Shown piece after piece: positions 12,830 through 21,598 of a DNA stretch of 64,000 nt (positions within the stretch are counted from its first letter, which is position 1; each line of letters begins with the position of its first letter). The stretch covers positions 496,001-560,000 of the forward strand of contig NZ_CP048021.1 in NCBI RefSeq assembly GCF_010092505.1. The letters run 5' to 3'. The stretch comes from Virgibacillus sp. MSP4-1 (GTDB lineage Bacteria; Bacillota; Bacilli; Bacillales; Alkalibacillaceae). A program made the position numbers and the translations under genes. The notes under the pieces were generated by a model. It made no database searches, was not told the DNA's origin, and saw nothing but the letters and a program-made list of their open reading frames with translations.

Positions 12830-13633
12830 TTATTGCGGCGGCTCCGTGCCAAACCATTTTTTATAAATTTCAGCATAAGTGCCATCCTCTTTCAAGGTAG
12901 CCAATGCCTCATTAACCGGCTCAACCAGATTAGATCCTTTAGGGAATGCAATACCATAGGGTTCACCCTGTAATAGATCCCCAACTGTTTTCAGGCCTGT
13001 ATCAGGGTTTTCTTTAATGTAATACTGGGCATTTGGCAAGTCATATAAAACGGCATCTAAACGGCCGCGTTGCAGGTCCTGATAAGCTGTTACGATTTCA
13101 GGGAATGCTGAGACTTCAGCATCTGTATTTTCATTTAAGTAAATTTCACTCGTCGCCCCGGTCTGAGCCCCCACTTTCAGGCCATCGACATCATCGATGG
13201 ATTGGATATCGGAGTCTTCCGGTACAACCAAAATGAGGCCGGAATCTAAGTATTTATCGGAAAAATCAATTTCCTGTTTCCGTTCTTCCGTTATGGAAAT
13301 TCCGGAAATGGCCATAGGGTATTTACCTGTACGCATTCCGCCCAGCACACCATCAAATTCCATAGTTTCAAATTCAACGGTAAAGCCGGCTTCTTCGGCT
13401 ATGGCGTTCATTAGATCGATGTCAAAGCCTTCCATTTCACCTGTCTCTGTATTCATAAATTCAAATGGGTGGAAATTTGGCTCGGTCGCTACAACATAAT
13501 GATTTTTCTCCCCATCCGCTGAATCCTTATCACTACCGCCCTTAGATCCATTTGACGTTTCACTGGTACCACAGGCAGTGATCAATAGTGTACCAAGAAT
13601 CATAATAAAGATGAAAAGTAAGCTTCTCTTCAT
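12830..13633 (-). CDS. Amino-acid ABC transporter substrate-binding lipoprotein, orphan
   Basis: The 267-residue product starts with a lipoprotein signal (MKRSLLFIF...LLITAC), so Cys at residue 20 would be lipid-anchored on the outer face of the membrane. The mature part shows the family-3 solute-binding pattern: [47 protein letters not shown] and the closing KKWFG. Such proteins bind polar amino acids or cystine. No permease or ATPase gene is adjacent and the gene is flanked by its own terminator, so it must share or have lost its transporter. Start chosen at the ATG after GGGGGGTTG; upstream in-frame codons would spoil the signal peptide. Confidence 0.88.
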   Translation of the reverse strand: MKRSLLFIFIMILGTLLITACGTSETSNGSKGGSDKDSADGEKNHYVVATEPNFHPFEFMNTETGEMEGFDIDLMNAIAEEAGFTVEFETMEFDGVLGGMRTGKYPMAISGISITEERKQEIDFSDKYLDSGLILVVPEDSDIQSIDDVDGLKVGAQTGATSEIYLNENTDAEVSAFPEIVTAYQDLQRGRLDAVLYDLPNAQYYIKENPDTGLKTVGDLLQGEPYGIAFPKGSNLVEPVNEALATLKEDGTYAEIYKKWFGTEPPQ

Positions 13634-13849
13634 GCTTACAACCCCCCTGTATTTAAATAGATACCAACTATTATTCATATTCCTTTTAAAAAATCCCAAA
13701 TTAAAGAAATCGATGTAAGTTTTTTAGTAAATTATCAATATCAATTGCGTGACGTTATGCTGGATTTAAGATTTTTATATATGCAACGGGTTTGTATTTC
13801 GTAAAAAAATCACCAGAAATGGAATGATTTTATAAATTTGTATGAAACT

Positions 13850-14012
13850 ATAGGAGGGTTTTTCAGGAGGAGCTTATAATGGCTATTTTCCTGAAGTAAA
13901 GAATTTTAACGGTTCCTAATAACACCGTAATGCCTGAACAAGCGGACAGATGAGGGATATCCGTAAACAGATATGATTCCCATACTGCAATCACTCATAA
14001 AGGAGAGGAATT
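13850..14012 (+). promoter_or_regulatory. Structured leader upstream of the NlpC/P60 gene, with a six-residue frame
   Basis: The 385-base gap before the hydrolase contains AGGAGG sites at 13852 and 13866, a minigene ATG-TAA at 13879-13899 (MAIFLK), a TTCAGGA/TCCTGAA stem (13862-13868 with 13889-13895) that would enclose that start, an ACGGT/ACCGT pair near 13910-13927 and a CGGAC/ATCCG pair near 13943-13963. This looks like a folded leader, but it does not fit the riboswitch classes I know. Further upstream, 13634-13840 is AT-rich without a gene. Confidence 0.35.
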
Positions 14013-14017
14013 CAGTA

Positions 14018-14743
14018 ATGAAAGGCACGCTAGTTAAAGTTATAGCTGGTGGAATCATCCTGTCTTCCATTCCTCAAATGGGAGTACATGATCCTGAGGT
14101 GAAAGCATCAGGAAGTAAGATTCAATCCACAGAGAGTTTAACTGGAGATGACTTTACTCTCATTACACAAAAGGTTTCTTCATCCGGAAGAAAAGAAACG
14201 GATTTGGAAGAGGTCCAGAAAAACCTTCAAAAGTTGGGATACTACGCTGTACAAACCATGACCGGCAACTATGATAGTCCGACAAAAGAAGCGATTCGGG
14301 ACTTTCAAAGTGACTATGGATTAACCATAACTGGTACGGCAAATGAGCAATCAAGAAAAGCGATTGAACATGCGGTTGTGAAACAGAATTTAATTACAGA
14401 TACGAAAAATTATCTGGGTGTTCCTTACGTGTGGGGAGGAACTACACCATCCGGCTTTGATTGTTCGGGATTTGTATATTATATGTTTAATAAACATGGA
14501 GTGGATATGCCGCGGGATACATCTGCCGGGCTTTATACAAAAGGTGAGTTTGTTTCACAGCCCGAATTACAGCCTGGGGATTTAGTGTTTTACTCGGTTG
14601 ATTCGGATGAGGTCACCCATGTCGGGTTTTATATCGGAAAGAACGAATGGATTTCAGCGACAAGCTCTAAAGGGATTGCTATTTATTCCCTGGGCAATTC
14701 TTATTGGTCCGATTATTACGAAGGAGCAAAAAGAATATATTAG
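14018..14743 (+). CDS. Secreted NlpC/P60 peptidoglycan hydrolase with PG-binding domain
   Basis: A 241-residue exported cell-wall enzyme. A signal peptide (about residues 1-30) precedes a PG_binding_1 domain (about 50-108: EEVQKNLQKLGYY, AIRDFQSDYGL, GTANEQSRKAIE) and an NlpC/P60 catalytic domain (about 117-241). The catalytic Cys is in PSGFDCSGFVYYMF and the His in THVGFYIG. Such enzymes cleave D-gamma-glutamyl-diaminopimelate bonds in the stem peptide. AAAGGAGAGG precedes the ATG at 14018; the ATG at 13973 would bury the signal peptide. A terminator follows. Confidence 0.9.
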   Translation: MKGTLVKVIAGGIILSSIPQMGVHDPEVKASGSKIQSTESLTGDDFTLITQKVSSSGRKETDLEEVQKNLQKLGYYAVQTMTGNYDSPTKEAIRDFQSDYGLTITGTANEQSRKAIEHAVVKQNLITDTKNYLGVPYVWGGTTPSGFDCSGFVYYMFNKHGVDMPRDTSAGLYTKGEFVSQPELQPGDLVFYSVDSDEVTHVGFYIGKNEWISATSSKGIAIYSLGNSYWSDYYEGAKRIY

Positions 14744-14747
14744 TCAT

Positions 14748-14774
14748 GAAAAAGGGGGGTCTCACCCCTTTTTA
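14748..14774. terminator. Terminator after the NlpC/P60 gene
   Basis: AAAAAGGGG pairs with CCCCTTTTT around GGTCTCA. Confidence 0.8.
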
Positions 14775-14783
14775 TTGGGAAAA

Positions 14784-14981
14784 TTAGGTCATGAGCTCCT
14801 GATGCGCATGCTGAAAGTTTTGGTAAGCCTGTTCGCCTAAATACAGAGGATCGCGTTCAAAGAGGTTTTCAAAGGTCACTTCTCTGGCGACTTCCAATGA
14901 GCATGTACGAGTGTTCATGACAAGTTTCATATAGGCTTTAAAATAGGCGATGCTTGGTGTGCCAGAACGGTTTAATTTCAT
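14784..14981 (-). CDS. 65-residue hypothetical protein
   Basis: AAGGAG lies nine bases before the ATG at 14981 and a convergent terminator lies just past its stop. The soluble product is rich in aromatic and charged residues (AYFKAYMKLVMN, NLFERDPLYLGEQAYQNFQ) with one Cys and likely helices; no signal or domain is recognised. Function unknown. Confidence 0.6.
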   Translation of the reverse strand: MKLNRSGTPSIAYFKAYMKLVMNTRTCSLEVAREVTFENLFERDPLYLGEQAYQNFQHAHQELMT

Positions 14982-15051
14982 GATTTTTCACTCCTTAAAT
15001 ATAGTATAAGAAGTGAAAGTCATTTTCACAATCAAAACGTCATAAATGAAT

Positions 15052-15093
15052 GGAAAAGGACTGATCCAGAAAGATTCCGGGTCAGCCCTTTTT
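15052..15093 (-). terminator. Terminator of the proline symporter gene
   Basis: On the minus strand AAAAAGGGCTGACCC pairs with GGATCAGTCCTTTTCC. Confidence 0.85.
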
Positions 15094-15096
15094 GGT

Positions 15097-16539
15097 TTAT
15101 GCCTGCTGATTGGTTTTCCTGTCCGGAAATAAAAGACTGAAAAGGATACCGAAAAAGCCTGCGATAAAGAAAGTAGAGAAGCGGGATGTGATGATGCTGT
15201 CTAGAGGAGTGCTGATCCATAAAACGGTGAAAACAAAGCCTGAAATAATCGTTGCAATCACTCCGGTACTTGAATAACGTTTCCAGAAAAAGGTCATAAG
15301 GATTGCGGGAGATAAGGTACCGCCTACACCAGCCCATGCCCAGCTGACAATTAAGTAAACCAATGATTCGGAGGTCAGAGCGATAAGCATTCCCACAATT
15401 CCTGATACAAGTACGGTAATTCTGGAAACTTTTAATAACTGTTGATCCGTGAGCTTAAATCCAAGTGCCTTGTGAATAATATCTTCACTGACTGAACTTG
15501 TAACCACCATCAATTGAGAGTTGGCCGTAGTAATGATGGCAGCTAGAATTCCAGCAAGAAGCAGACCCGCAATCCACGGAGGCATTAAGTCCAAAATCAT
15601 AGTAGGTAAAATGGTTTCCACATCAGCAAAGCTTCCCTGGCTGTACATGGCAATCGCTGCAAGCCCAATGAGGAAGGCACCTGTGTAGGCCAAGATGGTC
15701 CAGATAATCGCTACATTTCTCGCCTGTTTTGCTTCTTTTTCGTTTTTTAAGGCCATAAAACGGGCACTTAACTGCGGCTGTCCACCTAAGTATCCAAAAA
15801 ACCAGGAAAAGTTATTAAAGAACAAAATTCCTAAGGCAAAACCTGTGGTGCCTCCAAACCAGGAATGAAAAGAATCGCCGGCAGTTACAAGTGATTGACT
15901 GATAGACAGGTCATTCGTGGAGACATAAATTAGAGCAATAATAGGAAGGATGCAAAGAGTGATTAACATCATGAGGCTTTGGATCATATCTGTCCATACT
16001 ACAGAAAGAAAACCTCCAAAAAAGGCAATTCCAAGGACAACTATTGTGGCTAAAACAATTCCCAGCGTATGGTCCATATTGAAGGAGGTAAAGAACAGCT
16101 TCCCTGCTCCTGCAAGTTGTGCACCTACATAAAACATAAAAAAGCCTGCGATTAAAATACTTGCTATCCAGCGAATCATATTGGCCTTTTCACCAAAATG
16201 GCTGGCTAAGTAATCAGGCAAGGTCAAAACCCCATGCTTATCGGTTTCATCCATAAACCGTCTGGCTAAAAAGATCCATGCAAAGATGATCCCGACAGCA
16301 ATCCCAATGGCTACCCAAATTCCGGCCAGACCGGTCGTAAACACAAAGCCTGTAAACCCGAGTAAGAGCCAGGCAGATTCCCCTGTAGCCCGTTCAGAAA
16401 AGGCCAGAGCCCAGCCCGGGAGTTTTTTTCCACCCAGCAAATATACGGAGTGATTCATCTTTGTTCGGCTTGTGTAATACGCGATACCAATCATGACAAC
16501 AAAGTACAAAATGAACTCTGTAAGAATAATGGAATTCAT
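15097..16539 (-). CDS. putP: Sodium/proline symporter
   Basis: A 480-residue sodium:solute symporter with about thirteen membrane segments. The N-terminus YYTSRTKMNHSVYLLGGKKLPGWALAFSERATGESAWLLLG's pattern (polar YTS-R, LGGR-like, SERASGESAW-like) is the PutP sodium-site signature. GAGGAGGGC precedes the ATG. The gene beside it encodes proline dehydrogenase, so imported proline is probably used as carbon and nitrogen source or, as in other Bacillaceae, as a compatible solute. A near-perfect CcpA box lies 38 bases upstream of the start. A terminator separates it from the dehydrogenase gene, which is not in the same transcript. Confidence 0.9.
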   Translation of the reverse strand: MNSIILTEFILYFVVMIGIAYYTSRTKMNHSVYLLGGKKLPGWALAFSERATGESAWLLLGFTGFVFTTGLAGIWVAIGIAVGIIFAWIFLARRFMDETDKHGVLTLPDYLASHFGEKANMIRWIASILIAGFFMFYVGAQLAGAGKLFFTSFNMDHTLGIVLATIVVLGIAFFGGFLSVVWTDMIQSLMMLITLCILPIIALIYVSTNDLSISQSLVTAGDSFHSWFGGTTGFALGILFFNNFSWFFGYLGGQPQLSARFMALKNEKEAKQARNVAIIWTILAYTGAFLIGLAAIAMYSQGSFADVETILPTMILDLMPPWIAGLLLAGILAAIITTANSQLMVVTSSVSEDIIHKALGFKLTDQQLLKVSRITVLVSGIVGMLIALTSESLVYLIVSWAWAGVGGTLSPAILMTFFWKRYSSTGVIATIISGFVFTVLWISTPLDSIITSRFSTFFIAGFFGILFSLLFPDRKTNQQA

Positions 16540-16576
16540 ATTTTGCCCTCCTCATCAAGTTTTTAGCATACACTCA

Positions 16577-16591
16577 TGGTAAGCGCTTACA
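16577..16591 (-). promoter_or_regulatory. CcpA cre box upstream of putP
   Basis: TGGTAAGCGCTTACA contains the 12-bp palindrome GTAAGCGCTTAC and matches 13 of 14 positions of the TGNAANCGNTNNCA cre consensus. Its place 38 bases before the start codon would suit repression by CcpA during growth on preferred sugars. Confidence 0.7.
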
Positions 16592-16737
16592 TTTTATAAT
16601 TTTAAAAAATGATACACTCACCTCACGTATGCATTTATATATATGAAAGGTTGTTTGCTAGTTATGCATGAATTTTTTCTAATGCTTGATGAGGGCTTCA
16701 TCACCGTTGCGGGAATATTGTTTGCTTTCTGCAGCCT

Positions 16738-16773
16738 GAAAAAGGGTGTTTACCATAACCCGTAAACACCTTA
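16738..16773 (-). terminator. Terminator of the proline dehydrogenase gene
   Basis: Minus-strand GGTGTTTAC (complement of 16762-16770) pairs with GTAAACACC (complement of 16745-16753), followed by CTTTTTC. Confidence 0.85.
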
Positions 16774-16781
16774 GAGAATTA

Positions 16782-17753
16782 CTATTTTCGTTTGCTCATT
16801 CTGCCGAATAAAAAAGCTCCGGCTGCTATTCCGAGGATGGTATTGGTTTTTTTGTTAAAAACTTGTTTAGCCACCAGTTGAATATTCTGGGGGCGTTCTG
16901 CCAATCGTCTCATAAAATATCCATACCAGTCTGTGCCAAAGGGGACATAGGTACAGAAGTTATAGCCTTCATTTGTAAGCTGGAACTGCAGATCATTCCG
17001 AAAGCCGTAAAGCATTTGAAATTCAAACTTTTCTTTTGGGATGTTGTGCATGGCTGTGAAGTTTTTGACATGGTTAATGATTCGATGGTCATGAGTGGCA
17101 ATAGATGTGAATTTTCCGTATTTCAGATGATATTCAATCAGGTTGATTAAATTTTGATCAATCCTTTCTTTATCCTGATAGGCAACGTCCTCAGACTCTT
17201 TATAAGCCCCTTTTACCAGGCGTAAGCGGTAGTCTTTATATTTTTCTATATAGTCCTGTGCTTCATAGAAATACGACTGAATCACCGTTCCTATATTTGT
17301 ATAGTCCTGTGATAGCCTGTCGATGAGCTGGAAGGCTGTATGGAGATGAGTGTAATCTTCCATATCAAAATTAACAAAAATGTCGTATTGATCGGCTTTA
17401 TTTACGATTTCTCTTAAATTTTCCAGACAAAACTCTTCGTCAATATCCTGACCTAATTGCGTTGGTTTTAAAGAAATATGTGCATCAACATGATGGGTAT
17501 GAATCGCTTCAATGACTTCTAAGATTTCATTTTTTGCCTGGATAGCTGACTCTTTTTCAGAAACAAATTCACCTAAGCTGTCAATCGTGCAGGAGATTCC
17601 CTTGGCATTCAGCTGTTTTACGCTTTCAATCATTTCTTCCACATTTGTTCCAGCTACGACTGATTGGGCCCCTAATTGCAGGCCATACTTTTTTGCAAGC
17701 GCATTCATCATTTTGTTTTCTGACAGACCAATAAAAAAGTTTCTCAGATTCAT
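16782..17753 (-). CDS. Proline dehydrogenase (FAD), monofunctional
   Basis: Oxidises L-proline to pyrroline-5-carboxylate and passes electrons through FAD to the membrane quinone pool. The 323-residue TIM-barrel protein shows VSLKPTQLG-type (ISLKPTQLG), FVNFDMEDYTH, VIQSYFYEAQDY, RLRLVKGAYKES and the C-terminal EFQMLYGFR and YVPFGTDWYGYFMRRLAERPQN motifs of the PRODH family. A short hydrophobic and basic tail (ILGIAAGAFLFGRMSKRK) after the usual family end could be a membrane contact. Start chosen at the ATG with AGAGGG upstream; the earlier ATG at 17882 adds an unrelated segment. The partner pyrroline-5-carboxylate dehydrogenase is not in this window. Confidence 0.9.
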   Translation of the reverse strand: MNLRNFFIGLSENKMMNALAKKYGLQLGAQSVVAGTNVEEMIESVKQLNAKGISCTIDSLGEFVSEKESAIQAKNEILEVIEAIHTHHVDAHISLKPTQLGQDIDEEFCLENLREIVNKADQYDIFVNFDMEDYTHLHTAFQLIDRLSQDYTNIGTVIQSYFYEAQDYIEKYKDYRLRLVKGAYKESEDVAYQDKERIDQNLINLIEYHLKYGKFTSIATHDHRIINHVKNFTAMHNIPKEKFEFQMLYGFRNDLQFQLTNEGYNFCTYVPFGTDWYGYFMRRLAERPQNIQLVAKQVFNKKTNTILGIAAGAFLFGRMSKRK

Positions 17754-17954
17754 AGCGCATCCCTCTGTTTGTATGGTTTTCTTTATTATAACACAAATTT
17801 GTAATTTAAAGTTAATTTTAAATATTGTGAAAAGGGTCGGGGTAGGCTCTTTCACCATTTTGATAAAAGCCGTCCTGTTCATTCACTGGACGTTTATCCA
17901 CACAATAAAATGAAGTAAGTTCATGACATCATGGTTAGGTCAGGAGGGATAGGA

Positions 17955-18848
17955 GTGGTCGCTGTAAAATCATCTGATTGGAATCCACAGGGAAAACCTA
18001 AATTATTTTTGCAGTCCATCGGCAATGAGTCTGTACACCAAGATTTGTTTTGTCACAATATGGAGGAAGAAAAACGTGAAAATCAAAGAAAGGAAATCCA
18101 TCACTTGAGGAAGTCGATTAAGAATTGTCACCATCTTTTACAGCAAATGGCCGGAAATGTTTATTCCTTAAGAAGAGCGTTAAATCATTCCATAAAAGAT
18201 CACATCAAGTTACAAAATGAGGTTGGTCAGCATACAGAGCTGGAGGAAAGGACAAAAGAAGGCTTATCTAAAAAAATATCTCAGCTTATTCGAAAGCAGC
18301 AATTAAATGAGCACCATTTTTTAGATCGTTTTGAGCGAAATGAAAAAATGAATGATCAGCTGCAGGAAGAACTCCAGGAACAGAAATCGAGCCAGCAGGT
18401 GATGAGACGTGAGCAAAGAAATAAACACCAGGAAATGGATCATTCCTTGCAGTACCTTAAGCAGCATGACAACAGGATATGGGGAGAAATGGAGCGAGTC
18501 AATCAACAGCTTCAGAATGTTAACAGTGAGGTGCAAAGTGTTCATAGTGAAGTCCAGGATGTGAATGCAAAGGTGCTGGACTATCAAAATCAAACAGATC
18601 AGCGGCTCCAATCCTATGATGAAAGGCTTCAGGAAATGGAGGATTTGTATAAGGACGAACATCCCTATGTTCAATTATTAAAATCACTGCCTCCAAATTA
18701 TCCGGTTCGTCGCCTGTATGTAAATGGGACCATTATACCTGTAACTCATTTTATTCGTAATGATCCATCTAAAGGAATGGCGTATTTTAAGAATGATAAC
18801 CAGATAAAAACGATAGATTCCGAGAAAATTGACGGGATTATCTTTTAA
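17955..18848 (+). CDS. Coiled-coil protein with a C-terminal domain shared with the 19094 product
   Basis: The 297-residue protein starts at GTG six bases after AGGAGGG. Residues about 35-235 are a long coiled coil rich in Gln, Glu, Lys and His, including a near heptad array NVNSEVQSVHSEVQDVNAKV. The final 60 residues (LLKSLPPNYPVRRLYVNGT to KIDGIIF) align with almost the whole of the small protein at 19094. No signal peptide or membrane helix. I do not recognise the family; a structural or spore-layer role is an inference from the partner's promoter. It is divergent from the proline dehydrogenase gene. Confidence 0.7.
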   Translation: MVAVKSSDWNPQGKPKLFLQSIGNESVHQDLFCHNMEEEKRENQRKEIHHLRKSIKNCHHLLQQMAGNVYSLRRALNHSIKDHIKLQNEVGQHTELEERTKEGLSKKISQLIRKQQLNEHHFLDRFERNEKMNDQLQEELQEQKSSQQVMRREQRNKHQEMDHSLQYLKQHDNRIWGEMERVNQQLQNVNSEVQSVHSEVQDVNAKVLDYQNQTDQRLQSYDERLQEMEDLYKDEHPYVQLLKSLPPNYPVRRLYVNGTIIPVTHFIRNDPSKGMAYFKNDNQIKTIDSEKIDGIIF

Positions 18849-18888
18849 ATCATCAGAGATTCCGGGAATGCACATTCTAAATCTACTG

Positions 18889-18918
18889 AAAAGGCTGTGT
18901 GGATGCAGTCTTTTTTTA
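18889..18918 (+). terminator. Probable terminator after the coiled-coil gene
   Basis: AAGGCTG and CAGTCTT make a short imperfect stem around 18890-18910, followed by a run of seven T. Confidence 0.5.
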
Positions 18919-19018
18919 TTATTAAGAAACATATATGATAGTCGATCTGCGTCAGTGGGGGGCCTTTTGCCTTTCTATGTTTACTATCTATTTTTCTTTA
19001 TTTTAGGACCGTGTTTAT

Positions 19019-19045
19019 ACCAAAAGAATTCTACTACATAGAGTA
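19019..19045 (+). promoter_or_regulatory. Candidate SigK (late mother-cell) promoter
   Basis: AC at 19019-19020, a 16-base spacer and CATAGAGTA at 19037-19045 fit the SigK pattern AC-N16-17-CATANNNTA. It is 49 bases upstream of the 72-residue gene. Confidence 0.4.
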
Positions 19046-19093
19046 GAGTAGACCTGATGATACAGGTCAAAAAATAAGAGGAGGTTTTTTAGT

Positions 19094-19312
19094 ATGAGTA
19101 ACAACCGAGGTGGAGGAAACAACCCATTCTGCGATTTATTGGAGAATCTCGATCCAAACACAGACGTAGAGAATGTTTTTGCAAACGGGAATAACATTAA
19201 TGTTGAATCCTTTGTAAACATTGACTCAGACAGCGGGCTTGCCTATTTTAATAATGGTGATTCTGTAGTGACTGTATACTGCGACTCTATTGATGCTATT
19301 GACTGGGATTAA
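19094..19312 (+). CDS. 72-residue protein, stand-alone copy of the shared C-terminal domain
   Basis: After a Gly/Asn-rich start (MSNNRGGGNNPFCDLL) the protein consists of one domain: ENLDPNTDVENVFANGNNIN, FVNIDSDSGLAYFNNGD and CDSIDAIDWD. It aligns with residues about 238-297 of the 17955 product (LLKSLPPNYPV, VNGTIIPV, FIRNDPSKGMAYF, IDSEKIDGI). Two Cys. It has AGGAGG before the ATG and a candidate SigK promoter, which would make it a spore-associated protein; that is inference. Family not recognised. Confidence 0.7.
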   Translation: MSNNRGGGNNPFCDLLENLDPNTDVENVFANGNNINVESFVNIDSDSGLAYFNNGDSVVTVYCDSIDAIDWD

Positions 19313-19317
19313 CATGG

Positions 19318-19349
19318 AAACAGGCTGCGTTTTGCAGCCTGTTTTTTAT
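19318..19349 (+). terminator. Terminator after the 72-residue gene
   Basis: AACAGGCTGC and GCAGCCTGTT form a perfect 10-bp stem followed by TTTTT. Confidence 0.92.
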
Positions 19350-19470
19350 CTTTCTGTTTTTGGCAGGTTTAGACGTAGATTCCTTTATTTACATCAGGCA
19401 AAATCTTTTCCTTATAAGCTGAAATTAAGTAAACTACTAAAGTAATGAAAGTTTATTAGATGAGGGATAC

Positions 19471-20520
19471 GTGTTGAAACAAGTATATACAGACATATTT
19501 CAATATAGAGGAAGTCATTATGATTTTGGTTATCAGCAAGGGGAATGGTTAAAGAATTCTCCAATTTTATCGAAAAGAGAACAGCAGCTCGGGTCTAAAA
19601 AAGAGCGGCATTTTAAGATTGACCGGGATCAGGTGATGGCTGCAATCAAAACGTTTATTCCCGGTGTTTTGGAAGAGATTCATGGTCTTGCTGATGCGCT
19701 GGAGATGAACATGGAAGAAACCCTCCGTGAATTTGGGGGGTATTATTTAGAATATGGAAAGAGCGGTTGTTCAATTTTTGCCGGAAAGGATTATCTGATC
19801 CGTAATTACGACAGTCATCCGGTATCCTATGAAGGACGGTATATGCTGTATCAACCGACAGATGGGGGCTATGCGACACTTGGTCCTGCGATGCAGATTA
19901 CCGGACGCATGGATGGTATGAACGAAAAAGGATTGGTGATGGGCTATAATTTTGTTCATCGAAAAAAGGGTGAGGATGGCTTTATTTGCAATATGATTGG
20001 TCGTATCATTTTAGAAACCTGTGCGAATGTGGAGGAAGGGATTCAAGTTCTAAAAGAGCTCCCGCATCGCCACTCGTTTAATTATGTATTGCTGGATTCA
20101 ACGGGGAAACGCGTTGTAGTTGAGGCCTCTCCCAGAAGTGTATCCTATCGTAAATCAAATATAAGCACCAATCATTTTGAATTAATAACGGAGGAAAATC
20201 GGTACCGCACGGATGAGTCCCGGGAAAGAAAAATGAACATCCTTTCACAGGGGGAAGAGCTGGAGGATGGCTACCAGGCCTTCAGAATGATGAATGATTC
20301 CGAGCAGGGCGTTTTTTCCTCTAAATATGATGCATGGGCAGGTACCCTTCACACAGCGGCCTATTTTCCCGAAGACATGAAGGCAGCCTTTGCCATAGGG
20401 GCGGATCGTTATCCTGTAATTTTTGATTTCTCTAAATGGCTAAAGGGAGATAGGGTGAATGTGAAGAAAGTTAAAGGTCAACTGGAACCGGATGTCCCCT
20501 TTTTAAATATGCATGAGTAA
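19471..20520 (+). CDS. C45-family autoproteolytic acyltransferase/hydrolase, copy 1
   Basis: A 349-residue Ntn-hydrolase of the acyl-CoA:6-aminopenicillanate acyltransferase family. The Gly99-Cys100 pair in KSGCSIFAG is the expected self-cleavage point, which would free Cys100 as N-terminal nucleophile and leave a propeptide of about 99 residues. Following motifs are YLIRNYDSHP, GRMDGMNEKGLVMGYNF and STNHF. Members cut or transfer amide-linked acyl groups; the substrate here is unknown. No signal peptide, so it is cytoplasmic. A paralogue with the same layout lies at 59456. The GTG at 19471 follows GAGGGA; the adjacent TTG is equally possible. Confidence 0.85.
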   Translation: MLKQVYTDIFQYRGSHYDFGYQQGEWLKNSPILSKREQQLGSKKERHFKIDRDQVMAAIKTFIPGVLEEIHGLADALEMNMEETLREFGGYYLEYGKSGCSIFAGKDYLIRNYDSHPVSYEGRYMLYQPTDGGYATLGPAMQITGRMDGMNEKGLVMGYNFVHRKKGEDGFICNMIGRIILETCANVEEGIQVLKELPHRHSFNYVLLDSTGKRVVVEASPRSVSYRKSNISTNHFELITEENRYRTDESRERKMNILSQGEELEDGYQAFRMMNDSEQGVFSSKYDAWAGTLHTAAYFPEDMKAAFAIGADRYPVIFDFSKWLKGDRVNVKKVKGQLEPDVPFLNMHE

Positions 20521-20584
20521 GTCATTATGGATTGATTTCCTCCTGAGAACGTTTTACAATAAATATATATAATCAAATACACAC

Positions 20585-20682
20585 TACTAGGGGAGCCTGT
20601 GTGGCAGGCTGAGAAAAAAGCGTGAAGACTTTTTGACCCTCAGGACCTGATCTGGATTATGCCAGCGTAGGGAAGTAGCTTT
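20585..20682 (+). promoter_or_regulatory. TPP riboswitch (THI box)
   Basis: ACTACTAGGGGAGCC, GGCTGAGA, GACCCTCAGGACCTGATCTGG's parts and ATTATGCCAGCGTAGGGAAG appear in order, which is the thiamine pyrophosphate aptamer. It controls thiMDE through the hairpin at 20705. Confidence 0.95.
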
Positions 20683-20704
20683 TTTATAAAGTATACTGAC
20701 AGAC

Positions 20705-20736
20705 AAACCAGGTCCATAGGGGCCTGGTTTTTTATT
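20705..20736 (+). terminator. Terminator of the TPP riboswitch
   Basis: AAACCAGG pairs with CCTGGTTT, followed by a T run, 47 bases before thiM: an attenuator used when TPP is bound. Confidence 0.85.
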
Positions 20737-20782
20737 GGATAAAATTTCCATACGACTCCCTGAATATGAAGGAGGAATAGAA

Positions 20783-21598
20783 ATGTTTGAAAAGCTTACA
20801 AGATTAAGAAAGAAACAGCCTTTAGTGCATAACATTACAAATGTTGTGGTTACCAACTTTACGGCTAACGGTCTGTATGCTCTGGGGGCATCTCCAGTCA
20901 TGGCTTATGCTAAAGAGGAAGTGGCTGAAATGGCGAGGATATCTGGGGCTGTTGTATTAAATATTGGAACCTTAACGAAAGATCAGGTCGATGCCATGTT
21001 GATGGCAGGAAAATCGGCCAACGATCATGGAGTGCCGGTTGTACTTGATCCTGTAGGTGCTGGTGCAACCACTTACCGTACCCAAACAGCAATAAGCATA
21101 TTAGAAGAGATTGATGTCACTCTTGTTCGTGGGAATGCAGGTGAAATTTCCAATATAGCCGGCGAACAGATAAGGATGAAAGGTGTAGATGGAGGAGATA
21201 TCGAAGCCAACACAATTGAATTAGCACAGAAGGCAGCTCAATTATTTGAATGTACAGTGGTGATAACAGGGGAAACAGATGTCATTTCAGATGGGATGGA
21301 GACCTGTACCGTTTCAAATGGCGATCCGCTGCTTACTCAAGTGACCGGAACCGGGTGCTTATTATCATCGGTTCTTGGTGCATTCCTTGCTGTTGATGGT
21401 GATATAGTCCGAACCGCTGCTGCAGGTGTTTCTCTTTATGGGATTGCGGCAGAGAAAGCAGCCGGAAAATGTGCTCGGAATGAACCCGGACGTTTTCAAA
21501 TGGAATTTTTAAATGAACTGGCTAAACTTACAGAGAGTGATAAATCCGTAGCAAAAATAAAGCAATTGACAGAGGAGGGGCACCATGACCGTATCTAA
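20783..21598 (+). CDS. thiM: Hydroxyethylthiazole kinase
   Basis: Phosphorylates 4-methyl-5-(2-hydroxyethyl)thiazole in thiamine salvage. The 271-residue product has [28 protein letters not shown]'s conserved parts at the start, [10 protein letters not shown] near residue 93, RGNAGEI near 121 and the ATP/anion-hole motif [10 protein letters not shown] near 190. AAGGAGG precedes the ATG at 20783. It overlaps thiD by 14 bases and is the first gene after the TPP riboswitch. Confidence 0.95.
   Translation: MFEKLTRLRKKQPLVHNITNVVVTNFTANGLYALGASPVMAYAKEEVAEMARISGAVVLNIGTLTKDQVDAMLMAGKSANDHGVPVVLDPVGAGATTYRTQTAISILEEIDVTLVRGNAGEISNIAGEQIRMKGVDGGDIEANTIELAQKAAQLFECTVVITGETDVISDGMETCTVSNGDPLLTQVTGTGCLLSSVLGAFLAVDGDIVRTAAAGVSLYGIAAEKAAGKCARNEPGRFQMEFLNELAKLTESDKSVAKIKQLTEEGHHDRI

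Noticed and set aside
13879-13899. Six-residue minigene MAIFLK as a leader peptide
   Set aside because: It has AGGAGG, but lacks regulatory codons and may be chance; kept only as part of the leader note.
13850-14012. c-di-AMP (ydaO-type) riboswitch
   Set aside because: Position before a cell-wall hydrolase suggested it, but I could not match the aptamer's conserved blocks.
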